From Oscillatoria sp. (GTDB lineage Bacteria > Cyanobacteriota > Cyanobacteriia > Cyanobacteriales > Laspinemataceae), in NCBI GenBank assembly GCA_011390515.1, contig JAABSJ010000001.1, forward strand, positions 1 to 64,000: a stretch of 64,000 nt of DNA, read 5' to 3'. Positions 24,586 through 33,872 of the stretch are shown here, one piece after another; positions within the stretch are counted from its first letter, which is position 1; every line of letters begins with the position of its first letter. A program made the translations under genes and the position numbers. The notes under the pieces are model-generated. The model saw nothing but the letters and a program-made list of their open reading frames with translations. It searched no databases and was not told the origin of the DNA.

Positions 24586-25254
24586 TTGCCAAAATCGTCA
24601 TCTGCAAAACCCGACCTTCCCGCCCCCCGAATCCTTGCAATTATTAATGGCAAGGGGGGTGTGGGGAAAACCACGACTTCAGTTAATCTCGCTGCTACGT
24701 TTGCCGAGCACCAGCGCATCCTCCTGGTGGATGCCGACCCTCAATCTTCGGCGACTTGGTGGGTTCAGCGTAGCAAAAAAGGCTTTGCTTTCGATCTGGC
24801 GCAGGAGACGGATCCGAGTCTCTTGAGTCAATTACGCCAGGTTGAAGGTTACGATTTAATTGTGGTGGATACTCCTCCGGCATTGCGATCGCAGGCGTTA
24901 GCGGCGGTGGCGAGTGCAGCGGATTATGTCCTCCTGCCGACTCCCCCGGCACCGATGGATTTAGCGGCGCTGATTGAAACCGTGCGCGAGGCGATCGTCC
25001 CCGTGGCGGTGCCGCATCGGGTGGTTCTGACTCGGGTGGATTCCCGGTCTTTGGGGGAGGCGCTAGAGGCTCAAAACACGCTGATGGAAGAAGGAATCCC
25101 CACCTGCCATGCGTTCGTTCGGACTTTTAAAGCGCATGAACGGGCGGCCCTCGATGGGGTGGCGATCGCCCAATGGCGTGGCAAAAATGCCAAAGAAGCT
25201 CAGGCGGATTATCGTCGAGTAGCTGATGAATTACAGCGTGATTGGAGAAACTGA
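24586..25254 (+). CDS. ParA-family ATPase, McdA-like (type 2)
   Basis: A 222-aa ParA-type ATPase. The P-loop is KGGVGKT with signature Lys23 and Lys28; LVDADPQSSATWW (about 46-58) and LIVVDTPPA (about 94) are the other ATPase motifs. The likely start is TTG with GAGGAA 9 bp upstream. Its stop overlaps the start of the next gene (TGATG), so the two are translationally coupled. That gene encodes a coiled-coil protein with a tryptophan close to its C-terminus. This pair matches type 2 McdA/McdB systems, which use an ATPase gradient on the nucleoid to space carboxysomes. A partition system for another cargo is the alternative. Confidence 0.8.
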   Translation: MPKSSSAKPDLPAPRILAIINGKGGVGKTTTSVNLAATFAEHQRILLVDADPQSSATWWVQRSKKGFAFDLAQETDPSLLSQLRQVEGYDLIVVDTPPALRSQALAAVASAADYVLLPTPPAPMDLAALIETVREAIVPVAVPHRVVLTRVDSRSLGEALEAQNTLMEEGIPTCHAFVRTFKAHERAALDGVAIAQWRGKNAKEAQADYRRVADELQRDWRN

Positions 25255-25955
25255 TGCCTAGAAAAAAAATTGCCGATTTAATCAGAAATGAAGCCCAAAA
25301 ACCAGCAGATTCCGAAGTAGAATTGGCTGAAACTATTCAATCTGAACCGATTGAAGCAGCCGAAGAAACTTTAGGTTCGGAGTTAGAAGCAACGGTGACA
25401 GAGTTGCAGACGGCGTTACAGGAAGCTCGGGAAAAAGATGGCGCTCTCGATCGCACCCTGGCCGAAGTTCAATCCGAATTAGAGCAACATCGGAGTCTGA
25501 TCCAAAATTTAGAGGGTCAACTCAATCAAGCCGAGCAGCGCAATGAAGAATTCGGTCGTCTCAATGCGGATTTACAGCAGCAATTGCAGGACCAAAAAAC
25601 TCAGGTAAAAAAACTAGAGTCGGAATTAGCCGCGGCGAAAAAAATCGCCGATCAAGAAAAAGATGCCCAAACGAAGTTAACTACTGAGTTGGAAAAACAA
25701 AAACAAATTAATCAAAAACTTACCGAAGAGGTTCAGCAAATCTCTCAAGTTCGTGACGAATTAGAGGAGACAAAAAAATCGGCAATTCAACTGGCAGCAG
25801 CGAATGAAAAAGCCCTGCAAGAGTTGACGCAACTTCAACAAAAACAGCCTTCGTCTAACCCGAAAAATTTACCGATGAGAATATCTCGTCCGACGACGGC
25901 AGATCAAAATACTTTCCCTCCGTTTTCCACAACCGACCTGACTTGGATGGATTAA
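25254..25955 (+). CDS. Coiled-coil partner of ParA, McdB-like
   Basis: A 233-aa protein from the ATG that overlaps the ParA stop codon. The N-terminal 20 residues are basic (MPRKKIADLIRNEAQK), the middle (about 45-205) is a long Glu/Gln/Leu-rich coiled coil, and the C-terminal 25 residues are low complexity and end in TTDLTWMD. A basic N-terminus, a Gln-rich coiled coil and an invariant tryptophan near the C-terminus are the hallmarks described for McdB, the carboxysome adaptor that stimulates McdA and forms condensates. It could instead serve another ParA cargo. No cysteine or catalytic residue is present. Confidence 0.7.
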   Translation: MPRKKIADLIRNEAQKPADSEVELAETIQSEPIEAAEETLGSELEATVTELQTALQEAREKDGALDRTLAEVQSELEQHRSLIQNLEGQLNQAEQRNEEFGRLNADLQQQLQDQKTQVKKLESELAAAKKIADQEKDAQTKLTTELEKQKQINQKLTEEVQQISQVRDELEETKKSAIQLAAANEKALQELTQLQQKQPSSNPKNLPMRISRPTTADQNTFPPFSTTDLTWMD

Positions 25956-26003
25956 TCCCAAGGAGCAGTCGCCCCTTGGGTGACTACCGAGGGATTTGAT
26001 CCC

Positions 26004-27710
26004 TCAATCTGAAGTTTTAATCAGATCGATCGCCGCCACTACTTGTTGGATGGCAACCGCTTGTTCGTGGGTGGCGAGGGAAATTTCCTCAGTGCTGGCG
26101 GTCACTTCGTCGATCGCCTTGAGCACTCCGGTTAAGGAAACGGCAGTTTCTTGAACAATTTCAAAATTGACCTGCACGGTTTTTGTTCCTTCTTGCGTCG
26201 CCTTGGAGGTGGCAACAACGGAGTTTTGGATATCTTTTAATAAGATATTAATTCTATCGGCACTTTGGCGCGAGCGATCGGCAAGTTTGCGAATTTCTGT
26301 AGCAATCACGGAAAAACCTTTTCCGCGATCTCCGGCACGGACTGCCTCCACGGCAGCATTGAGGGCTAACATATTGGTTTGATCCGCCAAACTCCCCACG
26401 AGGGAGGCGATCGTCCCAATCTGACGCGCCCCTTCGTGGAGATGGTCGATTTGGAGGGCGATCGCTTCTACATTGTCTTTGAGGGTCGTCATTCCCTCCA
26501 GGGTGCGCTCAACCGATCGCGTTCCTCCCGTGGCGATCGTTTGCGCTTCTTGAACCCCAAAATTCGCCGTGGCACAGGAAGAAGCAACTTGTCGCGAAGA
26601 TGCCTTTAATTCATTCATTTGCTCCAATGCCTCCTCGACTGCCCTCCGTTGACACTGTTCAGTTTGCAATGCCGCAGTTTGGGCCTGTAATAAAGCCGAT
26701 TTTTCCTGGATTTGTTGTTCCAACTCATCGGTTTGGACGATCGCTTTATTCGTCAGAGGACGAAGCAAGATTACCATCCCTCCAGTTCCCAACAGCGTCA
26801 GAATGGCAATGGCAATCCCTGTATCGAAAATCTGTTTCTGCACAGGTTGATAGAGTTCCTGACGCTCCATTTTCACCGCTAATCCCCAATTGGCAATGGC
26901 GATCGGATTAAAGGCAATCACTTCGGGAATATCGCTCATCCGGTCCGATTGCATCAATCCCGCTTCTCCCGCTACTGACCTTTCTATAGCATTTTCCACC
27001 GCCCTAGAGATGCGATTAGGGTTATTAATTGCCTCAAAAAAAATTTGCACTCTCCCATTGGTCACCGTTCCTAAAATAATCTCCCCCGTTTCTCCTACCC
27101 CAGAATGATTTTGAACGATTCTTTCTAATCGCGAAACTTCAAATAACACCAAATCTCTACCGATTACCTGTCCAGTTTCGTTGGTGATCAGCGTTCCCAC
27201 AATTAAATAAGAAATTCCCGCCATCTCGACGGGACCAATAAACACCGATTGGTTCCCTCCCGATGGCATGATTTGCCAAAATTCCTCGGGAATAGCTAAT
27301 CCGATTTGAGTCACGGGTTGTCCATTCACATCAAACCGCATAATCCCTTCAATCTCCTCTGATTGATTGAGGGCATCGGTTAAAATATCTGTCGAAACCT
27401 GAACTACTTCATTCCGTTGAATTTGCCCTTGATTATACGCTAATAACTGATTCCGCGCTCGGGTGCGACTGGCAATTTGTCCTCCAATATCCTGAGCTCT
27501 TAAGAGGAATTCTTCGATGGCCAGGGTGCGAGTTTGGGCCGCAAATTCCAGATTGTGTTCCTCTGCTTGTTTGAGTCGTTGCGACAGGGGCATAATACTG
27601 GCGATCGCCACACTCGCACCCATCGCTAAAGCTCCCAAGGCAGAATAAATCAGCAATCTGCTCTGTAACTGCAAAGCCGAGTTTTGCTTTCCTTGATCAG
27701 TCTTCGCCAT
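26004..27710 (-). CDS. Methyl-accepting chemotaxis protein
   Basis: A 568-aa chemoreceptor. A transmembrane helix lies near residues 20-41, then a periplasmic sensor of about 240 residues with a Cache-like look (GIMRFDVNG, GEIILG), then a second helix near 288-306. No clear HAMP domain follows; a coiled-coil linker leads directly to the signalling domain (about 370-560), whose hairpin tip is AGDRGKGFSVIATEIRKLADRS. Such receptors control CheA and, in cyanobacteria, type IV pilus motility. The gene converges with the McdAB-like pair, and no che genes are nearby. Confidence 0.92.
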   Translation of the reverse strand: MAKTDQGKQNSALQLQSRLLIYSALGALAMGASVAIASIMPLSQRLKQAEEHNLEFAAQTRTLAIEEFLLRAQDIGGQIASRTRARNQLLAYNQGQIQRNEVVQVSTDILTDALNQSEEIEGIMRFDVNGQPVTQIGLAIPEEFWQIMPSGGNQSVFIGPVEMAGISYLIVGTLITNETGQVIGRDLVLFEVSRLERIVQNHSGVGETGEIILGTVTNGRVQIFFEAINNPNRISRAVENAIERSVAGEAGLMQSDRMSDIPEVIAFNPIAIANWGLAVKMERQELYQPVQKQIFDTGIAIAILTLLGTGGMVILLRPLTNKAIVQTDELEQQIQEKSALLQAQTAALQTEQCQRRAVEEALEQMNELKASSRQVASSCATANFGVQEAQTIATGGTRSVERTLEGMTTLKDNVEAIALQIDHLHEGARQIGTIASLVGSLADQTNMLALNAAVEAVRAGDRGKGFSVIATEIRKLADRSRQSADRINILLKDIQNSVVATSKATQEGTKTVQVNFEIVQETAVSLTGVLKAIDEVTASTEEISLATHEQAVAIQQVVAAIDLIKTSD

Positions 27711-28351
27711 TCCAACCCCTTGCTACGTTCTGTGCGAAGTAGAGCGACATAAACAAACTTAATCCCCCTGAACAGTCGAAAAACTGTCATTCGCGCTTCT
27801 TATACGGAATCCGGTTGTGATAGGTCTATAAAAACCCACACCCTCAAGGGTCTGGCTCCACAGACGAAGCCCGCCTGCGCGGGCTAAAGAGAAAATCGAC
27901 TTTTTACAACCGGATTTGGTATTATGCGGGAATGCAAGCATTTTTTGTTGAGGATTACAGTTCGGTTGAATTATGCCACCCTGCTTATCTGTGTTTTTCT
28001 CCTCTATTTTATCCAGAATTTAGTTTTTTTGCGAGGCAAAATTGATCGATGAATCCGATCACTCCCTCTCAGATGCTCCTCTTGATGTGCAATCAGTGCT
28101 ATCCCAGAAACCCCGAAATTACTGGAAAATTTCGATAGTCCTGCGAGGGCAATCCCCAGACCCATTGTCTCAATTTATATCTGGATTCAGTAAATTTAAC
28201 CAGAATGACTTCAACAGGCCGTACAATCACTGATTTCGTTAAAGATTCTACCCCATTCAAATCTTCAATAGGTGAAATCTACTTTGATTTAAGTTGGACT
28301 ATCGGGCTTTAGAACAAAATTTTTCTCGGTTTCTTTGAGTTAATTATTGCT
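27711..28351. other. Spacer with a 125-bp inverted-repeat element
   Basis: Positions 27801-27925 form an element with inverted ends TATACGGAATCCGGTTGT and ACAACCGGATTTGGTATTA and an inner hairpin GCCCGCCTGCGCGGGC. The rest of the 640 bp holds no gene I can support; a 63-codon frame at 28042 shows no family likeness. Confidence 0.6.
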
Positions 28352-29494
28352 TTAAAATCGACAAGCTGAATCGGGCTGAATCGGGCATAACTTATTACGA
28401 ATTGGATTTCTTCGTGCTTCTATTTGAGTTAAATTGGGTAAAGGCTGTAATGGACTCAAATCGGATATTTTATTGCTGCTTAGGTTGACTTCGGTTAAAC
28501 GATTGAGAGCAGATAGAGGGGTGATGTCAGAGATTTGATTGACACTGAGAAACAGTGTGTTTAAGTTAATTAAAGTCTCCAAGGGAGTGATATCGGAGAT
28601 TTGATTTCCACTTAAAAATAAAATCTGTAAATTCGTGAGAGAACTGAGGGGACTGAGATTAGAGAGCGCATTGCTACTCAGAAACAGTTCCGATAGGTTG
28701 GTCAGGGAGGTTAGGGGAGTCCCATCGGCAATTTGATTAAAGTCTAAAGACAGTCTCCTTAATTGCTGTAATGACCTTAACGAATTGATGTCTGAAATTT
28801 GATTTCGTCCTAGAAATAGGGTGTCCAGTTGGGTTAAAGACTGCAAGGGGGTGAGGTCTGTAATCCGATTGTCATACAAATCTAGGGTTAACAACTGGGT
28901 TAAGGAGGAAAGCGGACGCAGATCAGAAATTTGATTGTCACTTAAATAAAGATAAGTGAGTTGTTTCAGGGAGGCAAGGGGGCTAAGATCGGAGATTTGA
29001 TTGCGACTGAGGTAGAGTAATGTGAGTTGTGTCAGGGAGGCAATGGGTCTGAGGTCGGAGATTTGGCGATTACTAAAGGGGAGGACTTGTCTTCGAGAAA
29101 GAATGGATGAGGCCCGATCGCACTCGGAGGTTCCCGCTTCTGCTAATAAAGCATCTACGGTTTTTTGGGTTTCCGGTGCCAGACTGTCTCGATTCTCACA
29201 CCACTGGGCAAAGTTTGTATAATTTTCGAGGGGGTTGGATTGGGCAACTGCCGGGAATCCCCCCGCTATGACTCCAGTCAGGGACAGCAAAAAGGCAAGG
29301 GCGATCGCACCAGGAACGGTCCTTCTCTGCCCCGATTTCGTTGGGTATTCTCCATTTTGATGTTTCGGGTCAGAACAGGAACTCACAGGGTTAGGACTGG
29401 GCATTTTCTGCTCCCCACAGGCGATCGCTAATCTCAATGCCGATCGCTTGCATCCCATCCGAATCAATCCGGTCGATAAACTGAGTTTAAACAT
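28352..29494 (-). CDS. Exported leucine-rich-repeat protein (internalin-like)
   Basis: About 380 aa from the ATG at 29494 (GGGGAGAG upstream). After a long, poorly conserved leader there is a hydrophobic export signal (about residues 64-86, ending AVAQ). The mature part has about ten 22-residue leucine-rich repeats of the form ISDLxPLxxLTxLxxLxLxxNQ. This is the internalin-type LRR pattern, which binds proteins. A C-terminal Cys pair is near the end. Known cyanobacterial relatives are exported; the partner is unknown. An upstream ATG at 29563 is also possible. Confidence 0.85.
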   Translation of the reverse strand: MFKLSLSTGLIRMGCKRSALRLAIACGEQKMPSPNPVSSCSDPKHQNGEYPTKSGQRRTVPGAIALAFLLSLTGVIAGGFPAVAQSNPLENYTNFAQWCENRDSLAPETQKTVDALLAEAGTSECDRASSILSRRQVLPFSNRQISDLRPIASLTQLTLLYLSRNQISDLSPLASLKQLTYLYLSDNQISDLRPLSSLTQLLTLDLYDNRITDLTPLQSLTQLDTLFLGRNQISDINSLRSLQQLRRLSLDFNQIADGTPLTSLTNLSELFLSSNALSNLSPLSSLTNLQILFLSGNQISDITPLETLINLNTLFLSVNQISDITPLSALNRLTEVNLSSNKISDLSPLQPLPNLTQIEARRNPIRNKLCPIQPDSACRF

Positions 29495-29575
29495 CTTTCT
29501 CTCCCCATGTATTATCCGCATGACCTCGATCAAGAGGTCTTTTTTCTCATAAAAACTGTTCATTTGGGGTTAAAT

Positions 29576-29796
29576 CCTAGCCCTGTCCAAGAGCTCAATT
29601 TGATAACGACAAAGAGTGATGGAATGTAGGGGCGCTTCGAGAAGCGCCTGTCCAAGAGCTCAATTTGATCACGACAAAGAGTGATGGAATGTAGGGGCGC
29701 AATGCTTGCGCCCCTGGGGCGCTTCGAGAAGCGCCCCTACAAGAAATAACGATTTTTCCTCATTAAATTTATCACCTTGACAGGGCTAGGGTTAAA
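29576..29796. repeat. MITE-like element with internal direct duplication
   Basis: Inverted ends CCTAGCCCTGTC and GACAGGGCTAGG bound about 220 bp. Inside, a block starting CTGTCCAAGAGCTCAATTTGAT and ending GTAGGGGCG occurs twice, and two palindromes (GGCGCTTCGAGAAGCGCC; GGGGCGCAATGCTTGCGCCCC) follow. It looks like an element that has captured a duplication or a second insertion. Confidence 0.75.
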
Positions 29797-29901
29797 TCCC
29801 CCTCCAGGAGGTCAGTCTTCTCTAATTTAGATGAAAAACAGAACGTTTCAGTTGCCGATCGCCCCCGCTATTTTCCCCGGATTTAGGAGAGGCAGTCACC
29901 C

Positions 29902-30005
29902 CCTGAAGGACTTACGCAATCTTTAATATCAGCCCCTAAATGTAGAGGCGATTCCCGAATCGCCTCTACATTTAGGGTGAATTCTCTAAATCTGCGTAAG
30001 TCTTG
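29902..30005. repeat. Short inverted-repeat element, family D
   Basis: Ends AGGACTTACGCA and TGCGTAAGTCTT with central palindrome ATGTAGAGGCGATTC/GAATCGCCTCTACAT. It belongs to the same family as 15193-15283. The remaining spacer to 30583 shows nothing else recognisable. Confidence 0.85.
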
Positions 30006-30583
30006 GCCTTTTTCCCTCCTCCCCGGGTTTCTGAATATTTCGACTCATTGAAAGCGGGTTAAGAGACCTTTGGGGTGCAATCAGGGCGATCGCCTAAATT
30101 GCCTTGGGCGGGACGATATTTAAGTGAGCTTACAATAGTTTTCCTGGGTTGAAAAATGATTAAGATTTATAAATGTAAAAATGGGTGATGGTCTTGAGGG
30201 GTGAGACACCTCACTGCAAAGTTTAGTTCTTGCTGAACCAAACCCCCGTTTCAATCAAGTTTTAAAGGGGTAAATCCAGTTAGATTGGAAGAGTCAACCG
30301 TGATTATACGCAGATCTACTTAGAGAAGCAGAAATGATATAGGCAAAGGCATTTAGGTGATTTTTGGATAAAATTCAATCCAGATTAGCCGAATTTATGT
30401 AAAAGATTAAGGAAATTTACTGAAGCGCCCAACCCTGCGTCAAACTATCATAAAAAAGGCTAAAATTTCACCCACTAAATTAAACGAAAACCTGACAAAA
30501 ACTTCCCTTTTGTAAGGAACATTTGAAACCGCGATGAGTCCTAACATTTTAAGAGTGATATTTTTATGAATAATCCGGAGTAG

Positions 30584-30937
30584 ATGGTGATTACTCTGAA
30601 CTTGGTGCATCCTACGCAGACCGCCCCCTCCCAAAGCTGGGACTTTCAGGACGAAGACGTGATTCGGATTGGTCGATCGCCGGATAATCATGTCGTTCTC
30701 TATAGTGCAGTGGTCTCCCGCCACCATGTCGAACTACATCGGATTGGCTGCAACTGGAAAGTTGTAAACTTAGGGACTAATGGTACTTATGTGAACGATA
30801 GCCCGATTATCCAATCCCCGGTGATTGATGGGATGATCCTCCGCCTAGCCCGTTCCGGTCCCCAAATTCAAATCCAAAAAAAAGCCCGAGAATTTGAAAA
30901 CGTGCGAAAGCATCGCCAGGGATTGCTGGCGGGGTAA
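30584..30937 (+). CDS. FHA-domain protein
   Basis: A 117-aa protein that is essentially one forkhead-associated domain. The phosphothreonine-binding motifs are present: IGRSPDNHVV (residues 28-37), VSRHHVEL (about 44-51) and NLGTNGTYVND (about 62-72). It would bind phosphothreonine proteins made by Ser/Thr kinases; a kinase gene is in the window, but 15 kb away. A GGAG site lies 5 bp before the ATG. It is a single-gene unit converging with thiO. Confidence 0.9.
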   Translation: MVITLNLVHPTQTAPSQSWDFQDEDVIRIGRSPDNHVVLYSAVVSRHHVELHRIGCNWKVVNLGTNGTYVNDSPIIQSPVIDGMILRLARSGPQIQIQKKAREFENVRKHRQGLLAG

Positions 30938-30966
30938 CTCGCCATCAATCCCCCTCAAGTCAGGGG

Positions 30967-32073
30967 TCAACTCCCTGCGATCGCCTGTCGAATTTCCAAA
31001 GCGGTAGCCGGGGCGAGGAGGACCCCATTACGATAATGTCCAGTAGCCAATAACACATTCTCAAATCCCGCTAAGGGACCGATAATGGGTGCGGGTTGCC
31101 CTTCAGGACGGGGGCGCAATCCGGACCAAGTTCTCACAATTTCCCCCAGGGCTAAATCAGGACAAAATGCGATCGCCCGTTCCAACACTTGCTTGAGTAA
31201 TTCCGGATCTCCCCCTATCGGGTCATCGTCCCCGGTAAATTCTACCGTAGCCCCCACCCAATAATCCGTAACGGGGTAATCACCGCCCTGACAGGGGACA
31301 ATATGAACATCATCCCCGGTAATCACAGGTTGGAACTCTCCATCCCCCATCGGATTCTGCAAACGCAGTTGTACCGCTTGTCCCAAAACCGGACGAATCT
31401 CTACGGGCGACTCCAGTCCAGCAGTCAGAGGCGTGGAACCCAATCCTGCCGCCATCACTAGCCAATCTACCTCAAGATTGCCCTGAGTCATTTCTAGGCG
31501 ATCGCACTGTTTCAAGGACTCCGTTTCCCTGTAATTAATCCGTTCAACCCGCTCCCCAAATCTAAACCTCACCCCGTTCCCTTCTGCTGCCCTGACTAAA
31601 GCGCGAGTCAAGACAACCGGATCAACTTGTCCATCTTGAGGAGAATGAACCGCCCCCACAATCTCCACATTTCCCAATTGCGGATAGCGTCGCCTCACGT
31701 ACTGGGGTTCTAAAAGGTCTAATTGCCAGCCTTGGGTCCGACGAGTCGCCGCCAGTTTCTCCCATTGTGCCATATCTTCACCGGGAAAACAGAGCATGAG
31801 AATACCTTGCCGGTTAAAGGACATCGGCGCGATCGCCTCTAATTCGGGAATCAGGCTGTGATAGCGCAAAATACTCTGTTCCCGTAACCGCCACAATCGG
31901 CCTTTGACTTTGTGGCTGATAATTCCCATCAGCACTCCTAAAGCGGCCTGTGTCGAACCTTGGGCCGGTTCCTGAGAGTCAATTACTGTAATTTCTAAAT
32001 TGGGCACTAAGCTCAGTTCATAGGCGATCGCTGCACCCACGACACCGCATCCAATGATTGCAACCCGGGTCAT
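30967..32073 (-). CDS. thiO: FAD-dependent amine oxidase, probable glycine oxidase ThiO
   Basis: A 368-aa protein of the DAO family. The N-terminal Rossmann motif is GCGVVGAAIAYEL, a second FAD contact lies at VIDSQEPAQGSTQAA, and the C-terminal conserved region has WSGLRPRPEGQP and GHYRNGVLLAP. ThiO oxidises glycine to dehydroglycine for the thiazole part of thiamine. In cyanobacteria ThiO is either free or fused to ThiG; here it is free. No other thi gene adjoins it. Another glycine/D-amino-acid oxidase specificity is possible. Confidence 0.75.
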   Translation of the reverse strand: MTRVAIIGCGVVGAAIAYELSLVPNLEITVIDSQEPAQGSTQAALGVLMGIISHKVKGRLWRLREQSILRYHSLIPELEAIAPMSFNRQGILMLCFPGEDMAQWEKLAATRRTQGWQLDLLEPQYVRRRYPQLGNVEIVGAVHSPQDGQVDPVVLTRALVRAAEGNGVRFRFGERVERINYRETESLKQCDRLEMTQGNLEVDWLVMAAGLGSTPLTAGLESPVEIRPVLGQAVQLRLQNPMGDGEFQPVITGDDVHIVPCQGGDYPVTDYWVGATVEFTGDDDPIGGDPELLKQVLERAIAFCPDLALGEIVRTWSGLRPRPEGQPAPIIGPLAGFENVLLATGHYRNGVLLAPATALEIRQAIAGS

Positions 32074-32198
32074 ATTTTAACTCTCAATATCTCCCTTGGT
32101 TTCAGAAAGAGGGTAACAAAATAACAGGTCAAGATAGGGTGAAAAATGGAAGAATTTCCCATCCCCACCCTATCGTTCACAACTCAACTACAGTCAAT

Positions 32199-32642
32199 TT
32201 ATCCCTTGGGAATCAGACTCAAGAAGGCGTCAAAATCTTCAATCGCTTCTGCGTAGTTCTGCACGGCCAGAGAATAGTTACCTGCATCCGCTGCCGCATC
32301 GATCGTCTCGAAATGGACGAATAAATCTTGAGCCGTTTGACTCGCGGTTTTTTTGGTTTGGCCACTGAGATTGCGGGAAACGTAGCCCATATCGCGACGT
32401 AAGGCACCCAGAGGCCCATGAATAAATGTCCCCACATTCACCCAATCCCGATTGACGATGAACTGTTCGAGTTCATCCATGCGATCGCGCAGTTTCAGCA
32501 CATTTCCTTCATACTGCTTGACGATTTCTAACTGAGTGGGCGAGTAGGCGGGGGGTTGGGCCGCTTGCGGCGAACCGCAGCTAACCAAACACACCATCAC
32601 CAACGCCAAAATAGAAGCGAGAATTGAACGATAACGTCTCAT
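32199..32642 (-). CDS. psbQ: Photosystem II lipoprotein PsbQ (CyanoQ)
   Basis: A 147-aa protein from the ATG at 32642; an upstream in-frame start at 32681 would put 13 residues ahead of the signal. The signal peptide ends in the lipobox LVSC, so the Cys is lipidated and the protein sits on the lumenal side of the thylakoid membrane. The mature part is a four-helix-bundle PsbQ domain (TQLEIVKQYEGNVLKLRDRM, RRDMGYVSRNLSG near the middle). PsbQ stabilises the oxygen-evolving side of photosystem II. It is a single gene, as in other cyanobacteria. Confidence 0.9.
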   Translation of the reverse strand: MRRYRSILASILALVMVCLVSCGSPQAAQPPAYSPTQLEIVKQYEGNVLKLRDRMDELEQFIVNRDWVNVGTFIHGPLGALRRDMGYVSRNLSGQTKKTASQTAQDLFVHFETIDAAADAGNYSLAVQNYAEAIEDFDAFLSLIPKG

Positions 32643-32763
32643 AGCCAGTTTTTTGCCTTGCACTAAAATGATCTTCACCAAAATATATCAAGATTGGGTA
32701 CGGCGATCGAGGGGTGAGGATTCTCTCCCCCCTGTGCGATCGCCCCAAAGTCCATATCCCCGG

Positions 32764-33612
32764 TTAAACGTCCCGACGCCGAAAAAAGGGAATCAGGGCC
32801 TCGGTGACTTCTTCGGACCAATGTTCTTGGGGATAATGTCCCGCTTCTGCCAATTTCACCAATTCGGCATTCTTAATAGAACCGGCGAAGGTTTCTCCTT
32901 GAGTTAGGGGCAACCAAGGGTCCAGGACCCCCCACAAAACCAGGGTGGGTTTGTCCCACTGGGGAAACCCTTCGGCAATTTCTGCCATTGCCTGCTTCAG
33001 TTTAAGATTGCGGATCGTCCACAGCAGCGATCGCCCTGCGGAAGAACTTTTCAGAAACGGGCGACGGTAGATATCCAAGTCGGCGTCAGAAATGGTATAT
33101 TTGCTTCCCGCTTCCAGGGTGCGATCGACCAGCAACGGGTCCTGAGTCATCATTTCCCCCATCAACGGTAACCCCAGTTGCTGCATCTTCCAAGGCAGTT
33201 GGGAATCCGCTGTTACCGGCGCGTTGAGCACCGCTAACCGCAGGACTTTATCCGGATGTCTCAGGGCAAATTGTAACCCCACAGAACCTAGAAATCCTTG
33301 GACCACTAGATAGCAGCGATCGATCTCCAGAGTAGTCAGAAAATCATCTAGGGCAGCAACAAAAGCATCGGGGGTATAGGCAAATTTGCTCTTTTCCGGT
33401 TTCCCCGATAACCCAAACCCAATCCAGTCCGGGGCAACTGAACGGAATCCCTCCTCCGCGAGTTTGGGCATCACTTCCGTCCAGCAAAAGCTTAAGGCGG
33501 GCAACCCATGCAGCAAGACCACCGGGGGTTTGTCTGTTTCTTTTGCAGGCTGTTGCTCCAGATAATACCATTCCACGCCAGCGACTTCGACTCGCTTTTC
33601 TTCTAGTCCCAC
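32764..33612 (-). CDS. Alpha/beta-hydrolase-fold protein lacking the nucleophile
   Basis: A 282-aa protein close to the haloalkane dehalogenase/epoxide hydrolase branch: LLHGLPALSFCW (oxyanion region), DWIGFGLSGKPEKSKFAY, a cap domain, VLWGVLDPWLPL and AGHYPQEHW with the His. At the nucleophile elbow, where GxSxG or xDWGG is expected, the sequence is VVQGFLGS, so Ser or Asp is replaced by Phe. It is therefore probably not a hydrolase of the usual type. It is full length and undamaged, which points to a retained non-catalytic function. Confidence 0.85.
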   Translation of the reverse strand: MGLEEKRVEVAGVEWYYLEQQPAKETDKPPVVLLHGLPALSFCWTEVMPKLAEEGFRSVAPDWIGFGLSGKPEKSKFAYTPDAFVAALDDFLTTLEIDRCYLVVQGFLGSVGLQFALRHPDKVLRLAVLNAPVTADSQLPWKMQQLGLPLMGEMMTQDPLLVDRTLEAGSKYTISDADLDIYRRPFLKSSSAGRSLLWTIRNLKLKQAMAEIAEGFPQWDKPTLVLWGVLDPWLPLTQGETFAGSIKNAELVKLAEAGHYPQEHWSEEVTEALIPFFRRRDV

Positions 33613-33722
33613 AATCCTATTTTCTCAACCTGAATGAATGTTCTGAGTTTACTCCCCCAGGGACAAGGGAGCAAGGGTTCTGCCAATTACTGTAAACAAC
33701 CAGACCCAGGGCTAAATTACCC

Positions 33723-33830
33723 GGTCAGGACTTACGCAGATTTGGAAAATTCACCCGAAATGTAGAGGCGATTCGCGAATCGCCTCTACATTTCGCGTTT
33801 GCCCTCCCCAAATGCGTAACTCTTGCCGGT
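33723..33830. repeat. Short inverted-repeat element, family D
   Basis: AGGACTTACGCAG and TGCGTAACTCTTGCC ends flank the palindrome ATGTAGAGGCGATTC/GAATCGCCTCTACAT. This is the third copy of the family in the window. Confidence 0.85.
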
Positions 33831-33872
33831 GATAAGTCTGAACCCATTTTTATCTCAATCGGACAATCGCCT

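Noticed and set aside
24586-25955. Plasmid partition (ParAB) locus
   Set aside because: The second protein has no ParB-type DNA-binding motif and no parS-like repeats lie nearby; its coiled coil with terminal Trp fits a cargo adaptor better.
28042-28233. 63-codon plus-strand frame between the chemoreceptor and LRR genes
   Set aside because: No ATG-type start with a ribosome-binding site and no recognisable motif.
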